Assembly (NCBI GenBank): GCA_937873425.1
Contig: CALMYE010000195.1
Coordinates: 1-62,073 of the forward strand
Reading direction: 5' to 3'
From: an uncultured Sphingopyxis sp.
Lineage (GTDB): Bacteria; Pseudomonadota; Alphaproteobacteria; Sphingomonadales; Sphingomonadaceae
Length of the DNA: 62,073 nucleotides
The translations under genes and the position numbers were made by a program. Positions within the stretch are counted from its first letter, which is position 1. Each line of letters starts with the position of its first letter. Of this stretch, positions 34,678 to 43,172 are shown in pieces. The notes below the pieces were generated by a model, which saw only the letters and a program-made list of their open reading frames with translations, did no database searches and had not been told where the DNA came from.

Positions 34678-34794
34678 GATAAGCTCCTTTTTATCCAGCA
34701 ATTAGCGGATCGCAGAACTGGGATACTTGGATGTGGCATCTTTCCGGTCGGGGGGCAAAGCGCCAGCGGTAACCCAAAATTAGGAGCAGCGACG

Positions 34795-34947
34795 ATGTCG
34801 CCATATAATGTGGCCAACGAATTTGACCGCGCGAAAGAGGAGGAAAGGTGCCCAAAACGCTCGCTGAGGAATCGCCCGATGGCCGCGTCTTTTTCGCGCC
34901 GGGCATTCTACGCCATTCGCCGTTCGCCAGCGACGTTGCCTATGTAA
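34795..34947 (+). CDS. possible 50-codon leader ORF overlapping the HEPN-like gene
   Basis: It begins at an ATG with a well-placed AGGAG (34782-34786) and reads MSPYNVANEFDRAKEEER before running out of frame over the start of the next gene. The early residues look protein-like and the later ones do not. It may be a leader that couples translation, or the true N-terminus separated by a frameshift; a cloning or sequencing error cannot be excluded. Confidence 0.3.
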   Translation: MSPYNVANEFDRAKEEERCPKRSLRNRPMAASFSRRAFYAIRRSPATLPM

Positions 34948-35564
34948 TTGCTCTGTGGGCGCATATCGATGGCGATATTGCCTCGATCCTGAGCCGGATG
35001 CTGAAAAGCGACATTGCGGTCGGCACTGCAATGTATCTCTCGCTGGTCGGAGCCGGAGCACAGCGGGGCGCACTTGATGCGGCAGCGCACGAAGCGCTCC
35101 CCGAGTGGCAGCAACTGCTGTTCAAGGCGATCGGCTCGGTCGCAGAGGAGTCGCGCAAGACCCGCAATCATTTTGCCCATCGTATCTGGGGGCATTGCTC
35201 CGAACTCACGGAAGCGATCCTGCTCACCCACCCCAAGACCATCGTGAAGTACAACATCAGCCATCGCCAGCGCGTGGAGGAACTTCCCGACGGTCGCGGC
35301 GTGATCCGGCCTATGCCAATCGATGAAGAGAAGATCCTGATCTATCGGCGGCCTGATTTCGATGCGGCGATCGAGGAAGCGGAGCGAGCGCAGACGCTCT
35401 ATCGGCTCTTTTACGCCATTATGTGCGATTCCGGCGAAGGGCCAAAGGCCCAGCTCCTCGCCGATCCCATTTTCAAGGCTCGCCTCGATCAGATTGCGAC
35501 GGGCGCAAACGCCGAGGCGAAAGCCATTCTAGGGATCAAGGCCAAAGAGAAACGGAAGCACTGA
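34848..35564 (+). CDS. hypothetical protein with HEPN-like R-x4-H motif
   Basis: A 238-residue soluble protein of unknown family. Residues 100-115 read EESRKTRNHFAHRIWG, with R106-N-x3-H111 fitting the HEPN ribonuclease signature R-x(4-6)-H, preceded by helices as in HEPN bundles. The GTG start is supported by GAGGAGG just upstream. It is coupled to the next gene by a 2-nt gap and could form a HEPN toxin-partner pair. The HEPN call rests on the motif alone. Confidence 0.6.
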   Translation: MPKTLAEESPDGRVFFAPGILRHSPFASDVAYVIALWAHIDGDIASILSRMLKSDIAVGTAMYLSLVGAGAQRGALDAAAHEALPEWQQLLFKAIGSVAEESRKTRNHFAHRIWGHCSELTEAILLTHPKTIVKYNISHRQRVEELPDGRGVIRPMPIDEEKILIYRRPDFDAAIEEAERAQTLYRLFYAIMCDSGEGPKAQLLADPIFKARLDQIATGANAEAKAILGIKAKEKRKH

Positions 35565-35566
35565 CT

Positions 35567-36196
35567 ATGCGATACTGGAACACGGGGGACACGCCCACCA
35601 ATTCGAACCTCAGCGCGCTCGAGAATCTTGCGCGGCCGTGGGCCGGGATCGACGCCGAGCACCTCCTCGATGTCATCCGCGGAGTGATCCGGATCGAGAA
35701 GATGCTGCCGAAGGCGGTGCGGGTGCATTTCAAGCTGCCGCATCTTTTCGTCGGCGCTGGCCCCTATGATTGGGACGCCGCGCGCCGGGATGAATATCAT
35801 AGCGAACTCTGCGAGGCACTCAGTGCGGGCCTTGCCAATGTACAGGCCGACCCCACTCTCACGAAAGATGGTGGGGCCGATCTCAGCGACCGCCCTCCGA
35901 CGCGGGGTGAAGAGCTTGAGTTCGCCTGCAGGGCCTGGAGCCGCAATCGGACGAGTAGCAATCTCGACGATCTGCGCATTGCATGCAGCGTGCAGGGGAT
36001 GCAGAGCCGCTTCGACAAGCTGGAGCGCTGGCTGGGTCGAAAGCGTCCGGGCTCGTCGCCGCACTCGGTGGAGTATGAGGTCGAATGCGCGCTCGGTGAC
36101 ATCGATCGCTACGCCGATACCTATCACTCCATGGAAGCAAGCTACCGCTACGCCGAAAGACTACGCGAGCGCGAGCAGCTAGGCGAAGCGGACTGA
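35567..36196 (+). CDS. hypothetical protein, partner of the HEPN-like gene
   Basis: A 209-residue soluble protein starting MRYWNTGDTPTNSNLSALEN, rich in charged helices, with no recognised family. A 2-nt gap after the HEPN-like gene implies translational coupling. It lacks nucleotidyltransferase motifs (no GSxxxGxxxxxSDxD), so it is not an obvious MntA-type antitoxin. Confidence 0.6.
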   Translation: MRYWNTGDTPTNSNLSALENLARPWAGIDAEHLLDVIRGVIRIEKMLPKAVRVHFKLPHLFVGAGPYDWDAARRDEYHSELCEALSAGLANVQADPTLTKDGGADLSDRPPTRGEELEFACRAWSRNRTSSNLDDLRIACSVQGMQSRFDKLERWLGRKRPGSSPHSVEYEVECALGDIDRYADTYHSMEASYRYAERLREREQLGEAD

Positions 36197-36294
36197 ACGA
36201 AGTTCGGCTTTCCAGGAAATGCGGCAAGATATCCCCAGACGCACCCCTGACTGTTGATAAAATTGCGATTCACCCTGTTGACAAGCGACTCGCC

Positions 36295-36329
36295 TGAGGG
36301 GCACTCCAGCCCGGAGGGCTTATCCCTCA
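36295..36329. repeat. nested inverted repeat
   Basis: The outer arms TGAGGG (36295-36300) and CCCTCA (36324-36329) enclose AGCCC-GGA-GGGCT (36308-36320). It lies in the gap before a small membrane-protein gene with TTGACA at 36278-36283. It may be an operator or RNA hairpin; no T-run follows, so it is not an intrinsic terminator. Confidence 0.45.
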
Positions 36330-36392
36330 CGGTAACCCGCACGCGCATCTGTAACAGCGCGCCATTTTCGCGATGAATCCGTGAGGTTTGTG

Positions 36393-36632
36393 ATGACCGA
36401 CATGCCCCGTCTCCCGTTCGTAGGCGAGCGTCCGATGACTGACCGGGAGGCCGAACTCGCCCAGTTCATGGCGCTCGTGCAACAGGGCCGCCACAAAACG
36501 GCGGTGCTCCTCGAACTGTGCCGAACTCCTTTGGCCAAATATCTGGTTCTCACGATCATGCTGCTGGTGGCTGCTCTGTGCGGTGTCCCCGCCGAGGCCA
36601 TCAGCTTTCTCTTAAAACTGCGAGCTGGATGA
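36393..36632 (+). CDS. small single-helix membrane protein
   Basis: A 79-residue protein starting MTDMPRLPFVGERPMTDREA, with one hydrophobic helix near 51-72 (YLVLTIMLLVAALCGVPAEA). The family is not recognised. GAGG at 36383-36386 is six bases upstream of the ATG; an in-frame GTG lies at 36381. It is convergent with the RHH gene (14-nt gap). Confidence 0.55.
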   Translation: MTDMPRLPFVGERPMTDREAELAQFMALVQQGRHKTAVLLELCRTPLAKYLVLTIMLLVAALCGVPAEAISFLLKLRAG

Positions 36633-36646
36633 GCCGGTTAAAGACT

Positions 36647-37066
36647 TCAATTGGAACCGCCGACATCACGCATCAGCTCCGCGGCGAGCTTTGGTCCAAC
36701 TTCCATCCTACGTGAAAGGGCATCGACGAAAGCCTCCCAGCGCCGCTTCCCGCTGGCCTGCGCGGCCGGCAAAGCATCATCGGGCAAAGGCGCCGTGCTC
36801 GTGAGCCAGTGCCGGACGAACAGGGCCATCGCTTCTCCCGACATTTCCCCATGCCATTCGATGCGGTCGAGCTGGCGGCCGATGCGGTCGAGGCGCCGGG
36901 TCAACAGCGCCTCGATCCGCTCCTCCTGATCTGGCGAGAGAAAGGAGCGCAGCGCAGCCTCCAGCACTTCGGTCCGCGTCAGGCCGCGTCGGCGGGCAAG
37001 GTCTGTCAGGTCGCGCGACAGGCCGGTTTCGATCCGGAAGGTCTGTTTGACATGCGATCGGATCAC
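36647..37066 (-). CDS. ribbon-helix-helix (CopG-type) protein of the mobilisation operon
   Basis: A 139-residue protein with an N-terminal RHH domain (about 8-45, TFRIETGLSRDLTDLARRRG, then LTRTEVLEAALRSFL) and a helical C-terminal part. It overlaps the traG stop by ATGA (37063-37066), in the place where conjugative elements often encode a small DNA-binding accessory factor of the relaxosome. A role as oriT-binding or autoregulatory protein is inferred. Confidence 0.82.
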   Translation of the reverse strand: MIRSHVKQTFRIETGLSRDLTDLARRRGLTRTEVLEAALRSFLSPDQEERIEALLTRRLDRIGRQLDRIEWHGEMSGEAMALFVRHWLTSTAPLPDDALPAAQASGKRRWEAFVDALSRRMEVGPKLAAELMRDVGGSN

Positions 37067-39033
37067 AGCTGGACCCCGTCGTCAGGATCGAGCGCCGCTG
37101 CCCGGGCGCCCCGCGCCATCTGCCGATCGGCCGCGGCGCGGAGCCGCGCCGCATCGGCCTGAGCTCCATCTTCGCTGAAATCGAACTCGCCGTTGACGCT
37201 GCGCGGCGGCGGCGGCGCGATATCCTCATGGACGGGAAGTTCGGGTTCCTGCCGAATGCCGCCATTGGCCGCGTCATCGTCCTCTGCCGCCTTCGCTTTC
37301 GTCTCCATCGGCTGCTGTACCCGGTCGGCCATCCAGTCGTGGGCGGCGGGAAGACCGCGACCGGGTGCGGGCGGCGGAATGACGCGGCCGGCCAAGCGCC
37401 GGTCGCTATAGTATCGCGCCTTCTTGGCCCTGATCGGTGCGAGGCCGGCGGCCATCACGATCTCGTCGTCCGGGGGGAGCTGCATGACTTCGCCGGGGGT
37501 GAGAAGCGGCCGGGCGGTTTCGGTGCGCGACACCATCAAATGGCCGAGCCAGGGCGAGAGCCGATGGCCGGCATAATTCTTCATCGCGCGTTGCTCGGTC
37601 GCAGTGCCAAGCGCATCGGAAATCCGTTTGGCGGTGCGCTCATCGTTCGTCGCGAAACTGACCCGGACGTGGCAATTGTCGAGGATCGCATTGCTCTGGC
37701 CATAGGCCTTCTCGATCTGGTTGAGCGACTGAGCGATCAGAAAGGCCTTGATGCCATAGCCCGCCATGAAGGCGAGCGCGCTTTCGAAGAAATCGAGACG
37801 TCCGAGCGCGGGAAACTCGTCGAGCATGAACAGCAGCCGTTGCGACCGTGCCTTGGGATTCAGCTCCTCGGTCAGTCGCCGCCCGATCTGGTTGAGGATC
37901 AGGCGCATGAGCGGCTTGGTCCGGCTGATATCGCCGGGCGGCACCACGAGGTAGAGCGAGACCGGGCGCTCGCTTCCGATCAGGTCCGCGATGCGCCACT
38001 CGGAATGTCCCGTGACCTTGGCGATCACCGGGTCGCGATAAAGGCCGAGGAAGGACATGGCGGTCGACAGCACGCCGGACCGCTCATTCTCGCTCTTGTT
38101 GAGCAGCTCCTGCGCCGCCGCGGCGACGACCGGGTGGACGCGATCTCCCAAATGGCGGGTGGTCTTCATCCGGTGGAGCGTCGCCTCGATCTTGCGCTCG
38201 GGGTTCGACAAAAAGGCCGCGACACCGGCGAGGCTCTTTTCCTCCTCGGCGTAGAGAACATGGAGGATCGCGCCGACGAGCAGGGCGTGGCTGGTCTTCT
38301 CCCAGTGGTTTCGACGCTCGAGGCTTCCTTCGGGATCGACCAGCACGTCGGCGACATTCTGCACGTCGCGCACTTCCCACGCGCCGCGCCGGACTTCGAG
38401 GAGCGGATTATAGGCGGCCGATGCGGGGTTCGTCGGATCGAAGAGCAGCACCCGGCCATGCTTTGCGCGAAAGCCCGCGGTGAGCTGCCAATTCTCGCCC
38501 TTGATGTCATGGACGATGCAGCTCCCCGGCCAGGTGAGCAGGGTCGGCACCACAAGGCCGACGCCCTTTCCGGATCGGGTCGGCGCGAAGCAGAGGACAT
38601 GTTCGGCGCCATCGTGACGCAGATATGTTCCGGCCATGCACCCGAGAATGACGCCATCGGGGCCGAGCATGTTGGCAGCCCGTATCTCACGCTCCTGCGC
38701 CCAGCGTGCCGATCCATAGGTCTCGGCCCGCCGGCGCTCGCGCGCACGCCACACCGACATGCTGATCGCGACGACAACCGACAGCAGCCCGCCCGACGCG
38801 GCGATCGCGGCACCGCGGTAGAAGATTGGCGGCGCATAGGCGTCGAAGGCAAACCACCACCAGAAGAAGGCGGGAGGGGGATAGACGGGATAGTCGCCGA
38901 TGCGGAACCAGGGGGCACCGAGCGCCGCCTGAAATCCGAGCGCCTCCGCCGTCGATTGGGTCGCGGTCCAGACCGCCGCGAGGACGATCAGCAGCACCGC
39001 GAAGATCTGGCCCCATAAAATCCTGTCGCTCAT
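37063..39033 (-). CDS. traG: TraG/VirD4 type IV coupling protein
   Basis: Links the relaxosome to the mating channel. The 656-residue protein has two N-terminal transmembrane helices (about 9-27 and 73-93), Walker A APTRSGKG near 149-156, and later LLFMLDEFPALGRLDFFE (Walker B). The C-terminal tail is acidic and Ala-rich. It lies between the relaxase and RHH genes on the same strand, the standard order for this ICE family. Confidence 0.96.
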   Translation of the reverse strand: MSDRILWGQIFAVLLIVLAAVWTATQSTAEALGFQAALGAPWFRIGDYPVYPPPAFFWWWFAFDAYAPPIFYRGAAIAASGGLLSVVVAISMSVWRARERRRAETYGSARWAQEREIRAANMLGPDGVILGCMAGTYLRHDGAEHVLCFAPTRSGKGVGLVVPTLLTWPGSCIVHDIKGENWQLTAGFRAKHGRVLLFDPTNPASAAYNPLLEVRRGAWEVRDVQNVADVLVDPEGSLERRNHWEKTSHALLVGAILHVLYAEEEKSLAGVAAFLSNPERKIEATLHRMKTTRHLGDRVHPVVAAAAQELLNKSENERSGVLSTAMSFLGLYRDPVIAKVTGHSEWRIADLIGSERPVSLYLVVPPGDISRTKPLMRLILNQIGRRLTEELNPKARSQRLLFMLDEFPALGRLDFFESALAFMAGYGIKAFLIAQSLNQIEKAYGQSNAILDNCHVRVSFATNDERTAKRISDALGTATEQRAMKNYAGHRLSPWLGHLMVSRTETARPLLTPGEVMQLPPDDEIVMAAGLAPIRAKKARYYSDRRLAGRVIPPPAPGRGLPAAHDWMADRVQQPMETKAKAAEDDDAANGGIRQEPELPVHEDIAPPPPRSVNGEFDFSEDGAQADAARLRAAADRQMARGARAAALDPDDGVQL

Positions 39034-39046
39034 CGTTCATCCTTTC

Positions 39047-40792
39047 TCAGATTGCGATCCCGCGATTGCGGCCAAGGCTCCAGTCGATGCCGCCCGCGGT
39101 GGCGGTGCCGGTGACATGCTGCCCGAGGTGCCGGTCGAGGGCCGGGCGCCAGGGCACGAGTTGAAAACCAAGGCCGTCGTCGATCATCGCGAAGCGCCCC
39201 GAGGCGAGCGACACGCGCTCGCGGTAGGTCCCGCTCACCGCGTCGCCGGTGGCCGGCGGGCGATGCGCGAGCCCGGTGCGCGCGGCGATGGTTTCGCAAG
39301 CCGCCTCGAGGTCGCGCCGCTTCAGCGTTTCGATGAGATCGGGCGCCAGTATGAGCCTGCCGTCCCGACGGCTCGCGAGGCCTTCGCTCGCGAGAAACTC
39401 GGCGCGCGCTGCCATGGCGAGGCGAACATCGATGCCGAAGCCCGAGGTTCCTGCCGTGGGCTTCGCCGCGACCAGTTCGCGGTCGAGCCAGGTTGCGCCG
39501 CGCGCGGATATCTGGTCGGCGACCGCAAGGTCCGATCGCAGGGCGAGCGAGAGATGCTCGCCGCCGTCGCGTCCTTCCCAGCGCCGTAGCTCGACGACCG
39601 CGCCCGGCTTCGCGTCCCCGGTCCATTGGAGATCGGAGAATTTGATGTGATGGGTCCGTCCATCGGTCCCGTCGACGATGGCGAAGGCGGAGCCGGCAAG
39701 CTCGTCGTCGAGGCCGCGTGCGACCAGCCGCCCGACGAGGCCCGAACGCTCCGCCTCGCCGTGAAGGGCGAGCCTCGATGCGTCGAAGGAGAGCCCTTGC
39801 ATGCGCATGGCGCGGTGGACGCCCTTGATGATGTCGCCTCGCTCGCCGAGGTCGCGCAATATGGTTTCGGCGCGCGGATCGATCTCGAATATGCCGGGTC
39901 CAAGGCGCGTCGCGAGCCCAAGCGCCTCGAGCTTCGCCGCACGTCCGATGAGATGCCGATCGCGGCCCGGCGGCGAGCTTGGGTCGGGACGAAGATCGAC
40001 GATCCCCGTTTCGCCGCCGCGTTCGCGCAGGCGCGCGTCGAGCCCGGTCCAGCGCTCGGCGCCCGTCTCCCGCACGAGGCTCGCGTCGATCTCCTGTTCG
40101 TTTCGCGGACCGAGTTCGAGGGTCGCGATCTCCGACGCCCGTCCGCGCACGCCTTCCGACATATAGGCGCGGTCGACGACCAAGTCGCTTCCGTCCTCGG
40201 CGACGCCGCGCACGAGTATATGGATATGCGGATTGTCGGTGTTCCAGTGATCGACCGCCACCCAGTCGAGCCGGGTCTCGAGATCCTTCTCCAGCCGGCC
40301 CATGAGATCGCGGGTGAAGGTCCGAAGGTCCTGGAGCCGCTCGGCATCTTCAGGGCTGACGATGAAGCGGAAATGATGGCGATCGTCGACGCAGCGATCG
40401 GCGAAGGCCTCGCGGTCGGCGGCGTCTCCAGACGCATCGAACATCATGGCATCGCGTCCATCGCGGGTGACGCCGTCGCGTTCGAGATAAGCGATATGCC
40501 GTGCGAGCGGCGCGGAGCGAAACTGCGCGCCCTTATGCCGGACGATGCGCGCCATGACCGTGACGCGGCGCTGCGCGGGACCCCGCCGCATCGTCGCAAG
40601 CGCGGCGCGGCCGCGGCCGTGCCGACCGGTCCCGCTGCGACCGCCGCCGCCACGACGGGAGCGGGTGTAACCCGAGCGGGCGGCTGCCTTGCGCACCTGC
40701 GCCGCGAGCCTTTTCCCGCGCCGCGCCGATCCCGATCCAGCGTCGCGCCCCCTTCCCGGTCGCACCCGAAAATCATGCTCGTCGCCGCTCAC
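39047..40792 (-). CDS. relaxase, DUF3363 (VirD2-like)
   Basis: Nicks oriT and is transferred with the DNA. The 581-residue protein has a basic N-terminus (RGKRLAAQVRKAAARSGYTR), RHIAYLERDGVTRDG, HHFRFIVSPED (about 139-149), and the HUH metal site in DNPHIHILVRG (about 186-196). The C-terminal half is the DUF3363 domain. I chose GTG 40792 (VSGDEHDFRVRPGR) because it matches the family start; the frame continues to 40900. The upstream gap holds repeats that may be oriT. Confidence 0.92.
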   Translation of the reverse strand: MSGDEHDFRVRPGRGRDAGSGSARRGKRLAAQVRKAAARSGYTRSRRGGGGRSGTGRHGRGRAALATMRRGPAQRRVTVMARIVRHKGAQFRSAPLARHIAYLERDGVTRDGRDAMMFDASGDAADREAFADRCVDDRHHFRFIVSPEDAERLQDLRTFTRDLMGRLEKDLETRLDWVAVDHWNTDNPHIHILVRGVAEDGSDLVVDRAYMSEGVRGRASEIATLELGPRNEQEIDASLVRETGAERWTGLDARLRERGGETGIVDLRPDPSSPPGRDRHLIGRAAKLEALGLATRLGPGIFEIDPRAETILRDLGERGDIIKGVHRAMRMQGLSFDASRLALHGEAERSGLVGRLVARGLDDELAGSAFAIVDGTDGRTHHIKFSDLQWTGDAKPGAVVELRRWEGRDGGEHLSLALRSDLAVADQISARGATWLDRELVAAKPTAGTSGFGIDVRLAMAARAEFLASEGLASRRDGRLILAPDLIETLKRRDLEAACETIAARTGLAHRPPATGDAVSGTYRERVSLASGRFAMIDDGLGFQLVPWRPALDRHLGQHVTGTATAGGIDWSLGRNRGIAI

Positions 40793-40799
40793 GGCGCCG

Positions 40800-40886
40800 G
40801 TGCCATATCGTAAGCGCTTGTTCTGCCTCGGAAATCCAGAGGTCGATATGGCAGCCGGAGGGGGGTGCCATACGCATAAAGCGCTG
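40800..40886. other. candidate origin of transfer (oriT)
   Basis: Directly upstream of the relaxase, near-identical direct repeats GTGCCATATCGTAAGCGCTT (40800-40819) and GTGCCATACGCATAAAGCGC (40865-40884) flank an inverted repeat TATGGCA (40847-40853)/TGCCATA (40866-40872). Direct plus inverted repeats next to a relaxase gene are the usual layout of oriT. The nick site is not identified. Confidence 0.5.
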
Positions 40887-41015
40887 TAATCCAACCACAA
40901 TCTGACAGCGAGCTGGCAGGTCTTTTATCTTGCCATCCCCCCGAACCCCTTCTGAACGCAAAGCAGTGCCTATCCATGGACCCGCGCACTCCAGCAAATA
41001 TCGCCAGGACGACCA

Positions 41016-41738
41016 TCACCGATCGTTCCCGGAAAGCGGGACGAAGAGGGGCGAGGGAGCAAGCGCGGAATGCGACGGCCCTGCAGCCGCGGCGTCGCCG
41101 CGCTGCACCGAAGTTGCAGCCGGCGTGTCCGATCGCTGCTCGGCGAAGAGCGACGCGCTGCGCCAGCTCGGCGGTTCGGCCGTCCGCGCCATCGTCGCTG
41201 ACGGAGCAGCCGGCGCACCGAGCCCGGGTGCGATGGCTGCGACATAGGCGACCGTCTCGGCGGGCAAGCCGCGCCGCCCCGCTGCATAGGCGTCGGCGCG
41301 GCCGGGGCCCGCATTATAGGCAGCGAGCATGAGGCGAACGTCGCGATATCGGTCCCACATCGCGCGCAGATAGGCCGCGCCCGCGAGGATGTTGGCGCGC
41401 ACGTCGAAGGGGTCGGACCCGAGACGGTGCTGCGCCGTCAGCATCGCCCAGGTTGCGGGCATGATCTGCATCAGGCCCATTGCACCGGCATGCGAGAGCG
41501 CCCGCGGCTTGCCGCGGCTCTCGATATGCATCACGCGCCATATCCAGACCTCCGGAACGCCGAAGCGTTGCGATGCCTCCGCCACATGGGCGGCATAGGG
41601 GTGGGCCGCGGCCGTCGGCGCTTCCGCCGGTGCCGCGCCCCATGCCTGGTCTGGGGCGGCGCTCGCCGAGCAGAACAGCAGCAAGGCGAGGCGCACGGCG
41701 CGGACGCGCGCCGAGCGAGCCGGATGCATGATGCTCAC
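41016..41738 (-). CDS. lytic transglycosylase (SLT domain, VirB1-like)
   Basis: Opens peptidoglycan for the conjugation channel. The 240-residue protein has a signal peptide (about 1-35), then the SLT domain with catalytic Glu73 in HIESRGKPRALSHAGAMGLM and AAYNAGPGRADAYA. The C-terminal 60 residues are low-complexity. It overlaps the DUF736 gene by 4 nt (41735-41738), so it belongs to the same operon as TraF and DUF2840. Confidence 0.93.
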   Translation of the reverse strand: MSIMHPARSARVRAVRLALLLFCSASAAPDQAWGAAPAEAPTAAAHPYAAHVAEASQRFGVPEVWIWRVMHIESRGKPRALSHAGAMGLMQIMPATWAMLTAQHRLGSDPFDVRANILAGAAYLRAMWDRYRDVRLMLAAYNAGPGRADAYAAGRRGLPAETVAYVAAIAPGLGAPAAPSATMARTAEPPSWRSASLFAEQRSDTPAATSVQRGDAAAAGPSHSALAPSPLFVPLSGNDR

Positions 41739-42067
41739 GCTTGTTCGCGTGGGACGGGACGCGTCCAGAGGAGATGATATTCATCCTCGTTCTGCGTCGA
41801 GCGGAGCAGATTGGCGCGCAGCGGAACCGCGAGCGCAGGGTCGTCGATCTGCAGGGCGATATAGGAGCCGGCGCGTTCGCTTCGGCGTTCCCAGCCTGCC
41901 CCGATCTCCACGCCGGTATCGGCTTCGACGAGCAGGACCCGCCAGGCCGGTGCATTCTCCGCGTCGTTCGGCTTCGCCGGAACGATCGCGATCATCGCAT
42001 CGAGCAGCAGCGTCCGGATCTGTCCGGCATAGCCGTCGCCAGCGGTTTGAAAGCTTCCGATAATCAT
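41735..42067 (-). CDS. DUF736 domain-containing protein, copy 1
   Basis: A 110-residue protein starting MIIGSFQTAGDGYAGQIRTL and ending HLLWTRPVP, with the WRVLLVEADTGVEIGAGWER core that I recognise as DUF736, a small conserved family of alphaproteobacterial ICEs and plasmids with unknown role. It overlaps the transglycosylase and traF genes by 4 nt each. Two further copies lie at 44.5 and 48.3 kb. Confidence 0.9.
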   Translation of the reverse strand: MIIGSFQTAGDGYAGQIRTLLLDAMIAIVPAKPNDAENAPAWRVLLVEADTGVEIGAGWERRSERAGSYIALQIDDPALAVPLRANLLRSTQNEDEYHLLWTRPVPREQA

Positions 42068-42654
42068 GAGGACATATCCTTTCCTTCGGGGGTGAATGCG
42101 GAGCGATCGGCGTCACGGCGCCAGCGCAGCGGCGCGCCGGGCGCATCGCGGACGAGCAGCGGGTGCGCGACGCCGACGACGCCGGTGTCAGGAAGCGGTC
42201 CGAAATATCGGCCGTCGAGACTGTCGGGCGCGGGGTTGAGGAGGAACAGTTCGCCGGGGCGCAGGCGGTAGCAGCCGAGCCAGCGCGGCAGCGGCCGCCC
42301 GAGGCGGTCCGCGTCCCGCGCGCGTGCTGCCGGCGCGCCGTCGATCGTCACGAAGGTGCCGCTGCGGCAGACGAGCGCGCCTTCGCCGGCAGCGATATGC
42401 TTCAGGAGCGGCACGCCGCGCGGCACATAGCCGCGCACTGCGAGACGCGCCGCGACCGCCTCGGGCGGGTGGAAGAGGATGAGGTCGCCGACCGCGGGCT
42501 CGGCACCGACATCGACGCGGTAGAAGCCGATCGGAACGCTCGGGCTCGCGTTCCAGATGAGGCGCGGTTGCGGCGCGAGCGCTGCCGCGGCGACGAACAG
42601 CGCCGCAAAGAGCGTAGCGCTCGCCGCGGTCGCGCGGAACCAGCGGCGGTTCAT
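42064..42654 (-). CDS. traF: S26 family signal peptidase, TraF-like
   Basis: Likely processes or cyclises the TrbC pilin. The 196-residue protein has an N-terminal membrane helix (about 9-28), the catalytic Ser39 in SPSVPIGFY and Lys85 in GVPLLKHIAA, and the C-terminal box GRYFGPLP typical of TraF/LepB. ATG 42654 puts the helix at the N-terminus; the frame is open to 42837. It overlaps DUF736 and DUF2840 genes by 4 nt each. Confidence 0.93.
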   Translation of the reverse strand: MNRRWFRATAASATLFAALFVAAAALAPQPRLIWNASPSVPIGFYRVDVGAEPAVGDLILFHPPEAVAARLAVRGYVPRGVPLLKHIAAGEGALVCRSGTFVTIDGAPAARARDADRLGRPLPRWLGCYRLRPGELFLLNPAPDSLDGRYFGPLPDTGVVGVAHPLLVRDAPGAPLRWRRDADRSAFTPEGKDMSS

Positions 42655-43172
42655 GGCGCGATCGCCTTGCGCTGGAGCCAGGCGCGGTGCCGCTCCGGAC
42701 CATAGGGCCGGAACGGCAGTCCGGCGGCGATGTGGCTGCCGATGTGGCGCCAATGATCGGGGGCCGTCTCGCACGGATCGAGCCCGGCGGCCTCGATCGC
42801 ATCGATCGCCGAGAGAACCTGCTGGACCCTCGGCCAACCGTCGACGCGCAGCAGGATGTCACCGCCGGGGCGCACGTAGGGATGCGTCGCGAAGGGGGCG
42901 CGCGGCGCGGGCGCCGCGATGACCGAGATGCTTGAGAAGATGGTGCCGAAGTCGTTCGCGCCCCAACGGACGAAGCCGAAGACGGCCTCGGGCCGGAAGG
43001 AGACGATGCGCGTCCGGCGGCTGACGATGCGCTCGGCGGCGACGCGGCCGAAACGCAGCCAATGCTCGAGCCGCTGCTCGATCCAGGTCAGCTCAAGGTC
43101 GGTGAGACCGCTCGCGGTCGCCGCAACCGGCTGCACGCCGGGAGCGGGCGGGATGTTCTGGGCGGGGCGCAT
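42651..43172 (-). CDS. DUF2840 domain-containing protein
   Basis: A 173-residue protein with LTWIEQRLEHWLRFGRVAAE, VFGFVRWGANDFGTIFSSIS and DGWPRVQQVLSAIDAIEAAG, which I recognise as DUF2840, a conserved gene next to traF in this ICE family. Function unknown. In related elements parA and repA usually follow upstream; here the ATG overlaps the stop of the HTH gene directly (TGATG), so those genes are missing. Confidence 0.9.
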   Translation of the reverse strand: MRPAQNIPPAPGVQPVAATASGLTDLELTWIEQRLEHWLRFGRVAAERIVSRRTRIVSFRPEAVFGFVRWGANDFGTIFSSISVIAAPAPRAPFATHPYVRPGGDILLRVDGWPRVQQVLSAIDAIEAAGLDPCETAPDHWRHIGSHIAAGLPFRPYGPERHRAWLQRKAIAP

